The notes under the pieces are model-generated. The model was not told the DNA's origin, made no database searches, and worked only from the letters and a program-made list of their open reading frames with translations. This document shows positions 7,801-13,428 of a DNA stretch of 64,000 nt, one piece after another. Source of the DNA: Acidimicrobiales bacterium. Lineage in GTDB: Bacteria; Actinomycetota; Acidimicrobiia; Acidimicrobiales; Iamiaceae. Position 1 is the first letter of the stretch; every line of letters begins with the position of its first letter. The position numbers and the translations under genes are program-made. The DNA lies in NCBI GenBank assembly GCA_035547835.1, contig DASZTW010000001.1:207902-271901 (forward strand), given 5' to 3'.

Positions 7801-9160
7801 CGCCCCCGCGGCCGGTCGCGGAGCCAGGCGATGCCGCTCGATCGTCGCCTTCGGAGCCCTGGGGCGCACCAAGGCCAGGCGACGGCCCCGACGACCCTGC
7901 CCCCGCAACCGGCGAAGTCGAAGCGCCCGAGGACAACGTGTCCGGCACGACCCCGCTGCCCGCCTGCCCGGCGCTCGACGGCGCGGACGGCTCCGGCGAC
8001 ACTGTCCGCGAGATCGGCGAGGTCGACGGGCCCGACGACGAGGTGTCCGACCCGCCATCGCCTCGGATCTGCCCACCGTCGGGCGGTGCCTTGCGCTGGT
8101 CCAGCGATGCCTGCCGGCCACGCGCCGGTCTGCCGGAGCCCGTTGGCGCAGCGACGGCGCCCCCTCCGCCCGGCGAGCCGGAGCCCGGGTCGTCGGCAGG
8201 GGTGCGCGAGGCGCGTCGTGCGCCCACCGGACGGACGGGTGGCGAGGCGACGCCCGGTGACGGACCCTCGCGCGACGGCGACAGAGCGGGTGGCGGCGCA
8301 GACCGCGACCGAGAGGGCCGATCAGCCGACCGCGACGCGGGCGAGGACCCTGACCGCGATCTGGCCCCGGACGAACGAACGCCGTCGTGCGGGGCTCCGA
8401 TCGATGGGTTGAGCGAGGATCCGGGCGTGGCCCGTCGCGCCGAGGTCGAGTCGGCGGCGTCCCGACGCAAGTGGCGCAGACCCGGGTGGTCGAGCACAGC
8501 AGGCGGCGCATCACCCCGGGCGGCGGCGGACCGGCGAGCGCTCGCGGTGCGCCGGGCCGCGAGATCGGGATCCGTGAAGGCGCTGGCATCGGCCTGGTCG
8601 CGGCGCACCAGCCGGGCCGCGCCCGCGGCTGGGCCGGTCCCCGGACCGAGCAGGCTTCCCGTGCGCCAGCCGCTCGCGAGTGGCAACCCGCGGGCGGGCG
8701 GCGCTGCTGCTCGCGCGGCGCCGGCGGTCGACGCCACGCTTCTCGCCCGCGAGATCGTCCCTGCGGACAGGACGCCACGCCGGGCGCCAGCGGAAGACGC
8801 CGCCACGCGACCCGCCGGCGCCACACTCGCCGCCTGCGCCGCCTCAGCTGCCTTCGCCGACGACGCGAGCCACCACGTAGCCCACGCGCTGGTCGGCACC
8901 TCGACGGGATAGTCGCCCGTCGAAGCCAACGCGGCATCGGGTGCCGGTGACGACTCGGCCCCGCTGATGATGCGGCGCGCCACCAGCGAATGACCGACGA
9001 GGTGGCCGAACATGCCCATCGCTGAGCCGACCGACCCCACGGTCACCACCTGGCGGCGGCCCCGCCGCCCTGGCGGGCGTAACCGCGCGGCAATCTGTGA
9101 TCCGAGGCTCCGCCCGCCTGGATCCGCCCTCACACGACCATCCCCCGCCCGCTCCGCCAT
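4805..9160 (-). CDS. Giant low-complexity DUF4157-like protein in the CIS operon
   Basis: 1451 residues, dominated by Ser, Ala, Gly, Arg and Pro, between a tube gene and the LysM-type linker. Near residue 1120 lies HELVHAARPSPLPRFYADD followed by SAEETLARAVGQ. This is the HExxH block of DUF4157, the domain that marks CIS-associated effector proteins. It is preceded by GRVIHLREP. Around it are a 13-residue tandem repeat, a 6-residue GPRSAT-type repeat, and two copies of a coding palindrome. The C-terminus is an ordered helix (DLIDQIVDRLEARLRDDLERR). Most of the chain is probably disordered. The gene lies inside the structural block, so it may be a cargo, a tape-measure-like or an adaptor protein; the function is not known. 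The ATG at 9160 follows the tube stop by 7 bases with only a weak ribosome site. Strand choice rests on the operon and the HExxH block, since the opposite strand is also open. Confidence 0.78.
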   Translation of the reverse strand: MAERAGDGRVRADPGGRSLGSQIAARLRPPGRRGRRQVVTVGSVGSAMGMFGHLVGHSLVARRIISGAESSPAPDAALASTGDYPVEVPTSAWATWWLASSAKAAEAAQAASVAPAGRVAASSAGARRGVLSAGTISRARSVASTAGAARAAAPPARGLPLASGWRTGSLLGPGTGPAAGAARLVRRDQADASAFTDPDLAARRTASARRSAAARGDAPPAVLDHPGLRHLRRDAADSTSARRATPGSSLNPSIGAPHDGVRSSGARSRSGSSPASRSADRPSRSRSAPPPALSPSREGPSPGVASPPVRPVGARRASRTPADDPGSGSPGGGGAVAAPTGSGRPARGRQASLDQRKAPPDGGQIRGDGGSDTSSSGPSTSPISRTVSPEPSAPSSAGQAGSGVVPDTLSSGASTSPVAGAGSSGPSPGLGAPQGSEGDDRAASPGSATGRGGDVGSTADRVLRTADESWSGGRAAAGLPSSPSGGDRGDAALPQDRSAARPSGSQRWRTDASPVGADRSPVSGGAGGPASGASASSAAEVAAASGLIEALRRHTEASTGAPWAPDLSGGDGASGRSRSAPAARPFTPSFARSGSAGSDTAMGAAGREAPDAARSTGSSPVARRTGASGGPTRAAARAGGDGARADGVARVAGREDAPRSASQPGTGGRPPAGGSGSRSSSVRRSSAESGSTSARPSNVAGRPSDSALDRGATSVRRSSAESGPGRGARPDAGSTGVRGSSGGRAGPFVADRVPEDRLRQAGRAAGLDAARAGSARSLGAGPGLASGWGVQAAAIRAARPTEAAERWWRPQAAPSSSHRGAPVRRSPGLLGAPDAGRSGGAADVALRRSWSRPRPPAHAIAPPGDRRAAQGATAGGRPGFGLTASATTDRAVAVARRQPSSASVSSPAPSRSPSGGAGSSRSGTDEASTAARAQPGGASGIQGAGTTSPAATTSSSAAGRVAAGSAGAATRGVGAGPAAGSRLSQPGARPAAGSRLSQPGARPAVGSRLSQPGAGPAAGSRPLGGGEGMPRAKAGAAAGRFLAALPDAGRLPARPLPASLAPLAEAIAGPSAVRGPAAVSVRADAPVRRALGAAGKAAVTVGRVIHLREPVERTPVGVVAHELVHAARPSPLPRFYADDTASAEETLARAVGQHVQRSLAVGRPPVARLLPPAVSSSPPGGWSSAHSSVGLAGGRSGGFGEVGRSRSAVSSSPPGGWSSAHSSVGGSGGGATVRRVGTAGLAVGGLGGLARSVQSVTGPRSAVGPRSATGPRSAAGPRSATGASGSGPAAGTAGGGSGGQSPSVSATPGFTGPSGFVTTSIGRPAMGPVQPSTTISRQLDPAVLRRLSGGANGGGTYVGGASGGGSGNGGGVPGGFGPASTSGAHVIRRSDQPLASSAPPQGDGGSPVVPGGPVGPPAVTSDLIDQIVDRLEARLRDDLERRGRWLPWESL
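5321..5392 (-). repeat. 18 bp tandem repeat, four units, inside the giant CIS gene
   Basis: Four adjacent 18 bp units (5321-5338, 5339-5356, 5357-5374, 5375-5392), each beginning cgcgctgcggggccc. They differ only in the last three bases. On the minus strand they encode a 6-residue GPRSAT/GPRSAV-type repeat in the low-complexity C-terminal third of the giant DUF4157-like protein. Because the unit is a multiple of three, copy-number change would keep the frame. Confidence 0.9.
5486..5539. repeat. Palindromic repeat copy 1 (45 bp core 5495-5539)
   Basis: The 45 bp core begins GCTGTGAGCA and ends TGCTCACAGC, a perfect 10 bp inverted repeat. Inside is a weaker stem around CCACC/GGTGG. The same core occurs at 5600-5644 and, with a variant centre, at 43145-43189. 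Here it lies in a coding region and reads AVSSSPPGGWSSAHS on the minus strand. Nine bases to the left (ccccaccga) are also shared with copy 2, so the local direct repeat is 54 bp. Confidence 0.92.
5591..5644. repeat. Palindromic repeat copy 2 (45 bp core 5600-5644)
   Basis: Core identical to the copy at 5495-5539, 105 bp (35 codons) away, so both copies keep the frame of the giant gene. The outer arms are GCTGTGAGCA and TGCTCACAGC. The repeat could have arisen by local duplication or by two insertions of a dispersed element. Confidence 0.92.
6101..6241 (-). repeat. 39 bp tandem repeat, three full units plus a partial, inside the giant CIS gene
   Basis: Units start at 6101, 6140 and 6179, with a partial unit from 6218. 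Each carries gccgggctgcgacaagcg. They encode a 13-residue repeat of the form RPAAGSRLSQPGA on the minus strand, just upstream of the HExxH block. Near-identity of the units suggests recent expansion by slippage. Confidence 0.9.
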
Positions 9161-9167
9161 CGTCTGC

Positions 9168-9635
9168 TCAGCCCTTGGTCGAAGCCTTGAACCCGTGGTG
9201 CGTCACCACGAGCTGTTCCTCCGGCAGCCCGCCGTTGTCGACACTGAAGCGGGGACCCGACCACTGCACCGGGAACGCTCCTTCCACTTCCCACGAGCGC
9301 AGTCGGTTGCCCGCCGCGTCGAGCACGGTCACGGCCGCCGTGTTGCGGGTGACCTTGTTCCCGGCGCCTGCGAATCCGTCACCGGCGACCTTGTTGATCC
9401 AGTCGAGCAGTGAGTCGCTCTTGGTGAGGCCGCGCTTGAAGACCAGGTCGGGCCACGTCATGCGGCCGGGGAACTTGTGCACGAACCCGTTCTGGCCCCC
9501 TTCTGCGACCGTCACCACATCGATGGTCACTTGCAGGCCTTCGACTTCCACGAACCGACCGATCTCGACGCCATCGACTTCGAGGAGGAAGCCTTCACCG
9601 GTGACACCCTGATCGAGGTACTCCTCCTCAGACAC
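9168..9635 (-). CDS. Phage-tail-like tube protein, second paralogue (gp19/Afp5-like)
   Basis: 155 residues of the gp19-like tube family, with GFLLEVDGVEIGRFVEVEG near the N-terminus, a middle FPGRMTWPDLVFKRGLTKSD and ENPRF-like strands at the end. A second tube paralogue usually forms the tube initiator or first ring on the baseplate hub. The start is GTG at 9635, preceded by GAGGAGG, and overlaps the end of the DUF6760-like gene by 8 bases. It differs clearly from the main tube gene at 10307-10750, so it is a distinct subunit and not a recent duplicate. Confidence 0.9.
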   Translation of the reverse strand: MSEEEYLDQGVTGEGFLLEVDGVEIGRFVEVEGLQVTIDVVTVAEGGQNGFVHKFPGRMTWPDLVFKRGLTKSDSLLDWINKVAGDGFAGAGNKVTRNTAAVTVLDAAGNRLRSWEVEGAFPVQWSGPRFSVDNGGLPEEQLVVTHHGFKASTKG

Positions 9636-9801
9636 TGGCGCGCACCTCCTCCCAGGCGCGCTCGTTCAGCGCGGCCACCTCGCGCACCAACCGGGACCGG
9701 TCCTCGTGCTCGAGGTCGAGCAACCGGTCGAGGTCCCAATGCAGGTGGTAGGCGAGATACGCGATCTCCTCCCACAGCGCATCCGCCGGATAGTGCCTCA
9801 T
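9628..9801 (-). CDS. Small CIS protein, DUF6760-like
   Basis: 57 residues: MRHYPADALWEEIAYLAYHL, then a charged helix ending WEEVRASV. Small proteins of this size and style (an aromatic-rich YLAYH..W motif followed by a helix) stand at this point in CIS loci and are annotated as DUF6760; the role is unknown. The ATG at 9801 overlaps the upstream stop as ATGA, and its own stop (9628-9630) lies inside the start region of the next tube gene. This tight packing supports it as a real gene. Confidence 0.75.
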   Translation of the reverse strand: MRHYPADALWEEIAYLAYHLHWDLDRLLDLEHEDRSRLVREVAALNERAWEEVRASV

Positions 9802-10307
9802 CGCGGTCCGGTGGTGATCTCCTCGATGGACCCCCTGCGACCCGGCACCGGCTGGTCGACGTCGGCGTCGGCCGCCGCCGAGGCGCCGTCGTCCTCATTG
9901 GCCAGCAAGTCCGCGCTTGCCGACTCCTCGGCGGGCGCACGTCCGTCCGCTTCGATCGCGGCATCCTGCGCGGCTCGCTGCGCGTCGAGCAGCTCGGCGA
10001 TCTCGGCTTCATTGCCGAAGTTGATGACGCCGTAGAAGTCCTGGAGATACGCGAGGTCGACGGCGAACAGGTCCTGCAAGTCGTTCGCCGTGACCGACGG
10101 TCGACTACCGAGCCGTGTGATCACCCTGGCGAGCACGATGACGGTGAGCAAGGGATCGTCGGGGCCCGTGACGCGCAGGTCCCGCAAGGGATCCAGCTCG
10201 TCACGGGCGGTCGCCAACCGCATGGTGCCCTCGCGGTGCACCATGCCGTCGGCGTCGACGAAGCCACGTGGCAAGACGAAGTCGTACTCCGTCCGCAGTC
10301 CGGGCAC
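9798..10307 (-). CDS. CIS/phage-tail assembly protein of unknown role
   Basis: 169 residues. The first 110 are conserved-looking (TEYDFVLPRGFVDADGMVHR, DPLLTVIVLARVITRLG, LAYLQDFYGVINF). The last 60 are acidic and low-complexity. In CIS loci a protein of this type lies between tube genes and is annotated as a phage tail assembly protein; it may act like a tail assembly chaperone, which is inference. The start is GTG at 10307, preceded by GGGAG and overlapping the stop of the tube gene (TAGTG). Confidence 0.75.
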   Translation of the reverse strand: MPGLRTEYDFVLPRGFVDADGMVHREGTMRLATARDELDPLRDLRVTGPDDPLLTVIVLARVITRLGSRPSVTANDLQDLFAVDLAYLQDFYGVINFGNEAEIAELLDAQRAAQDAAIEADGRAPAEESASADLLANEDDGASAAADADVDQPVPGRRGSIEEITTGPR

Positions 10308-10750
10308 TACTTCTCCCGGATCAGTGCGTCGCAGGTCAGCGTGAGCTCTTCGACGATCATCTCGTTACCGCCCGCGTCGAGTGCGCTCATCGAGATCTTC
10401 GACGGCCACGCGTTCTCGAAGTTCCAGCGCGACTTCTCCTGCAGCTGTTCGTCGTACAGGACCACCGAGCCGGACTTGCGAGCATTGGTGATGTGCCCGT
10501 CGAGCACCTCCTTGTGCCAGTTCCAGAGGTCCATCGTGGCGTCCATGCCACGGCTGAACGTGATGTCACTCGGAGTGGCCTTGCCCGGGATCTTCATCAG
10601 GATCTGCTTGCCATCCGCGGTCTGCTGGCGCACTTCGCTGACCTCGATGGTGCTCTCGAGGCCGCTCACGGACTTGAACATCGCGACCGAGATGCCTTGC
10701 ACCTCGAGCGCGAAGTTCAGGTGGAGAAACGGGTCTTGGGCTTTCGGCAT
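10307..10750 (-). CDS. Main inner-tube protein (gp19/Afp1-like)
   Basis: 147 residues, the standard length for CIS tube subunits. The N-terminus MPKAQDPFLHLNFALEVQGI leads to FKSVSGLESTIEV, then IPGKATPSDITFSRGMDATMDLW, all recognisable in the gp19-like family. Hexamers stack into the inner tube expelled on contraction. It lies directly after the sheath gene (32 bases), the normal sheath-tube pairing. Strand choice and start are well supported by family-typical length. Confidence 0.94.
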   Translation of the reverse strand: MPKAQDPFLHLNFALEVQGISVAMFKSVSGLESTIEVSEVRQQTADGKQILMKIPGKATPSDITFSRGMDATMDLWNWHKEVLDGHITNARKSGSVVLYDEQLQEKSRWNFENAWPSKISMSALDAGGNEMIVEELTLTCDALIREK

Positions 10751-10782
10751 GTCTACTCAGCTCCTAGTCTCGGCCGCCGCCG

Positions 10783-12363
10783 TCAGGCAGCGGTCTCCTT
10801 CTTGTGGCTGATGCGGAAGATGACGAACTCGGCCGGCTTCACCGGCGCGATCCCCACTTCCACGATCAGGCGTCCTTCGTTGATGGACTCGGGCGGGTTG
10901 GTCTCGGCGTCGCACTTCACGTAGAAGGCGTCCTCGGCCGTCGCGCCGAACAGCGCGCCGTCGCGCCACAACCCGCGGAGGAATGCGTTCAGCGTCCGCT
11001 TCACGCCTTCCCACAGCCGCATGTCGTTCGGCTCGAACACGGCCCACTGCGTGCCGTCGAGGATCGACGTCTCGACCATGTTGAACAAGCGCCGCACGTT
11101 CAAGTAGCGCCAGTCGCTGTCCGACGAAAGCGTCCGAGCGCCCCACACCCGGATACCCCGGGTGCCGAACGGGCGGATGCAGTTGATGCCGATCGGGTTC
11201 AGGAGCGACTGTTCGGCCTTGGTGATGTCACGCTCGACATCGAGGCAGCCGCGGATGGTCTCGTTGGCCGGCGCCTTCCACACGCCGCGGGTCTCGTCCG
11301 TGCGGGCCCAGATGCCGGCCATGTGACCCGACGGCGGCACGAGCATCTCTGCGTCGCCGTTGGTGGCCAGCGGGTTCTCGACCTTGATCCACGGGTAGTA
11401 GAAGGCCGCGAACGGCGTGTCGTACATGGCCACGTCGGAACGCCAGTCCTTCACTTGCTGGGGCGTCATCCCTGGCGGCGAGTCGAGGATCGCGACTCGG
11501 TTCGCCTGCAGCTCGCAGTGGGCGATCATCGACGTCTGCACCTGCTTCCACAAGCCGAGGTCGATGCTGCCGTCCTCTTTCGTGCAGGCGGTGACCAAGT
11601 CGGGGACGAGCACCATCGTGACCTCGTCCGCGATGGAAAGGCCCTGGATGCCCGTGCGAGCCGAGGCCGAACCGGCGAAACGCTTGCCGTTCACCGGCAC
11701 CGGTGTCGGCGCGGCCTTCTGCAGCGGGTAGCTGCCGGGCTTGAGCACCTCGAGCACCGCCGACATGTCGACGCTGTCGGCCAGGTCGATCGAGACCTTC
11801 ACCCGGGTGGACGTGCCGTTGATCACGTCGGTGGCGCACCGCGGCCCGGAGGTGATGGTGAGGTCGTCGTACGACTCCACCACCTCGTTGCCCTCGGACA
11901 CGTCGATCCGGAAGTGCGACGGCCCATCGTCGTCATCGCCCTCGTCCTCGCTGTCGACCGGCTCGACGTGCACCGTGAGATCGGCGTCGGGCTGGAGGCT
12001 CTCCACGCGCAGCGGGTTGCCCAGCGCACGGTCCACCGCTGGCAGCGCGAGCTGCGCCGGCTCGCCGGAAGGCTCGGTGTTGGGGATGCGCACGATGTAC
12101 GCGATCGAACCCCCGTTGTTGAAGTAGCCGTACACCGACAACGGCATCATGCAGCCGGCAGCGAAACCTCCGTACAGCTGCTCGAACTGGGTCCAGCTGG
12201 TGACCAGTCGGGGACGGAGCCCCTCCGGGTCGGTCGGATCGTCCGTCGGCTTGTCGGCCGTGAACCCCACGAACGCGGCGATCGCCGTCGGCGCGGCACT
12301 CAGCGACTTCTCGGCTGATGGAACTTCTTCTACGTACACCCCTGGTGCTGCATAGGTCGGCAC
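10783..12363 (-). CDS. Contractile tail sheath protein
   Basis: 526 residues from a GTG at 12363. The N-terminus PTYAAPGVYVEEVPSAEKSL is the classic sheath signature, followed by GVAAFVGFT-like AIAAFVGFTADKP and FEQLYGG. The C-terminal part has RGIRVWGARTLSSDSDWRYLNVRR, which carries the strands that connect neighbouring sheath subunits. The GTG was preferred over an upstream ATG at 12408 because GGAGGAAGGGGG stands just before it and the protein then begins as sheath proteins do. Only one sheath gene is seen. Confidence 0.94.
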   Translation of the reverse strand: MPTYAAPGVYVEEVPSAEKSLSAAPTAIAAFVGFTADKPTDDPTDPEGLRPRLVTSWTQFEQLYGGFAAGCMMPLSVYGYFNNGGSIAYIVRIPNTEPSGEPAQLALPAVDRALGNPLRVESLQPDADLTVHVEPVDSEDEGDDDDGPSHFRIDVSEGNEVVESYDDLTITSGPRCATDVINGTSTRVKVSIDLADSVDMSAVLEVLKPGSYPLQKAAPTPVPVNGKRFAGSASARTGIQGLSIADEVTMVLVPDLVTACTKEDGSIDLGLWKQVQTSMIAHCELQANRVAILDSPPGMTPQQVKDWRSDVAMYDTPFAAFYYPWIKVENPLATNGDAEMLVPPSGHMAGIWARTDETRGVWKAPANETIRGCLDVERDITKAEQSLLNPIGINCIRPFGTRGIRVWGARTLSSDSDWRYLNVRRLFNMVETSILDGTQWAVFEPNDMRLWEGVKRTLNAFLRGLWRDGALFGATAEDAFYVKCDAETNPPESINEGRLIVEVGIAPVKPAEFVIFRISHKKETAA

Positions 12364-12521
12364 GATGGCCCCCTTCCTCCGCGTGATCACGGAGCGTTGG
12401 TTGTGCACGGACCCCAGGTGGCGGCCCGCTATGAACTGGTGTGGTTCACCCCTCAGTTGGGCGGCGTGGCGCCCACCGTCTCGTGACGTGTCTGGTCGTC
12501 GCTGCCCGCTACGTCATTCGC

Positions 12522-12911
12522 TCACCCCGCCGTCGTCCGCAACGCGCCGGGCATGGCGACGTTGATGACGCCGCCCCAGACGCAGTTGCACATCGAGTTC
12601 GCGGTCAGCGCCGGGATACCGCCGACCATCGTCGTCGGCGAGCCGGGTTGCCACGGCGCGGCCACCGCGGGGACGCAGGGCATCGGCGTCAGCGCGCCCA
12701 TCGCCGCCGAAGTCGCGGCGGCAACGGTGGGGTTCGCCAGGCTCGAGCAAAGCCCGAACGGCGGGATGTTGAGGCCCGGCGCGATGTCGGTGATCGCCGC
12801 GATGGGCTTCTCCTCCACCATGACCGGTCGCGGCGTCGCGTTCAGCGTCGCGGGAGCCGCGCCGAACGAGCACTTGATCATCGCCGTGCTCGTGACCAAC
12901 GGCGCACCCAT
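12522..12911 (-). CDS. DUF4280 PAAR-like spike-tip protein
   Basis: 129 residues matching DUF4280: IKCSFGAAPATLNATPRPV, DIAPGLNIPPFGLCSSLANP, TPMPCVPAVAAPWQPGSPT and a terminal CNCVWGGVINV. The cysteines at CSFG, GLCS, MPC and CNC are the conserved set. These proteins are PAAR-like and cap the VgrG spike. The start is ATG at 12911 with GGGGGAG upstream. The 158 bases between this stop and the sheath start (12364-12521) show no other gene and could hold the sheath promoter, although no clear -35/-10 was found. Confidence 0.9.
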   Translation of the reverse strand: MGAPLVTSTAMIKCSFGAAPATLNATPRPVMVEEKPIAAITDIAPGLNIPPFGLCSSLANPTVAAATSAAMGALTPMPCVPAVAAPWQPGSPTTMVGGIPALTANSMCNCVWGGVINVAMPGALRTTAG

Positions 12912-12948
12912 CAGCCCACTCCCCCCACGATCGACCGTCGCTCGCCCG

Positions 12949-13428
12949 TCACATCCGGCTGCCTTTGGCCGACTTCGTCAGCTGCGCGCCGGTGGTGGTG
13001 AGCAAGCACACGACTTTCCGGTCGTGATCCTCGTTCCATCCCCGTGGCGACGGCAAGAGGTACGTGTAAAAGAGCTTGGAGTCGCGGTAGTCGGAGCCCA
13101 CGTAGCCCGAGAACCGGTCGAGGCACGCGGCGTTCGCGTAGTCCTGCAGCGCCGACTGGCCCGGATACGCATCGCCTTTGCCGTAGCTCACGAGCGCGAA
13201 CGACTCCATCGGGTGCTGGTCGCGGCACGGCACCACGCGCACCTTGGCGAAGTCGGCCTTGATCTTCTTGGGGGGCACGACGCAGTCGCCGACCCGTAAG
13301 TCGAACACCGACAAGTTCGTCGGATGCCGGACCTGGCCGTCCTTGCCGCGCGCCACACCCCCCGACGAGCAGCCCACCACCAGGGCCGACACAGCAGCGA
13401 GCGACAGGACGGCGACCCATCGGCTCAC
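12949..13428 (-). CDS. Lipoprotein with septum-formation-type domain
   Basis: 159 residues. The signal peptide VSRWVAVLSLAAVSALVVGC ends in a lipobox with Cys20 as the lipidated residue. The rest matches the actinobacterial septum-formation domain: RVGDCVVPP, VVPCRDQHPMESFALV, YPGQSAL, ACLDRFSGYVG, LPSPRGWN and VVCLL. The spaced cysteines and the CxxxH segment fit. It would be an exported, membrane-anchored protein. The GTG at 13428 overlaps the stop of the tail-anchored gene (GTGA), so it belongs to the CIS operon. A lipid-anchored factor here might dock the particle to the envelope; that is inference. Confidence 0.82.
   Translation of the reverse strand: MSRWVAVLSLAAVSALVVGCSSGGVARGKDGQVRHPTNLSVFDLRVGDCVVPPKKIKADFAKVRVVPCRDQHPMESFALVSYGKGDAYPGQSALQDYANAACLDRFSGYVGSDYRDSKLFYTYLLPSPRGWNEDHDRKVVCLLTTTGAQLTKSAKGSRM

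Noticed and set aside
5820..8912. 1030-codon open frame on the plus strand
   Set aside because: It is the antisense shadow of the giant minus-strand CIS gene. High-GC composition keeps the opposite frame open; no family motif is seen in it, whereas the minus strand carries a DUF4157 HExxH block and fits the operon.
9168..10750. Two tube genes as a recent duplication
   Set aside because: The proteins differ throughout (for example FPGRMTWPDLVFKRG versus IPGKATPSDITFSRG) and two tube paralogues are normal in CIS loci.
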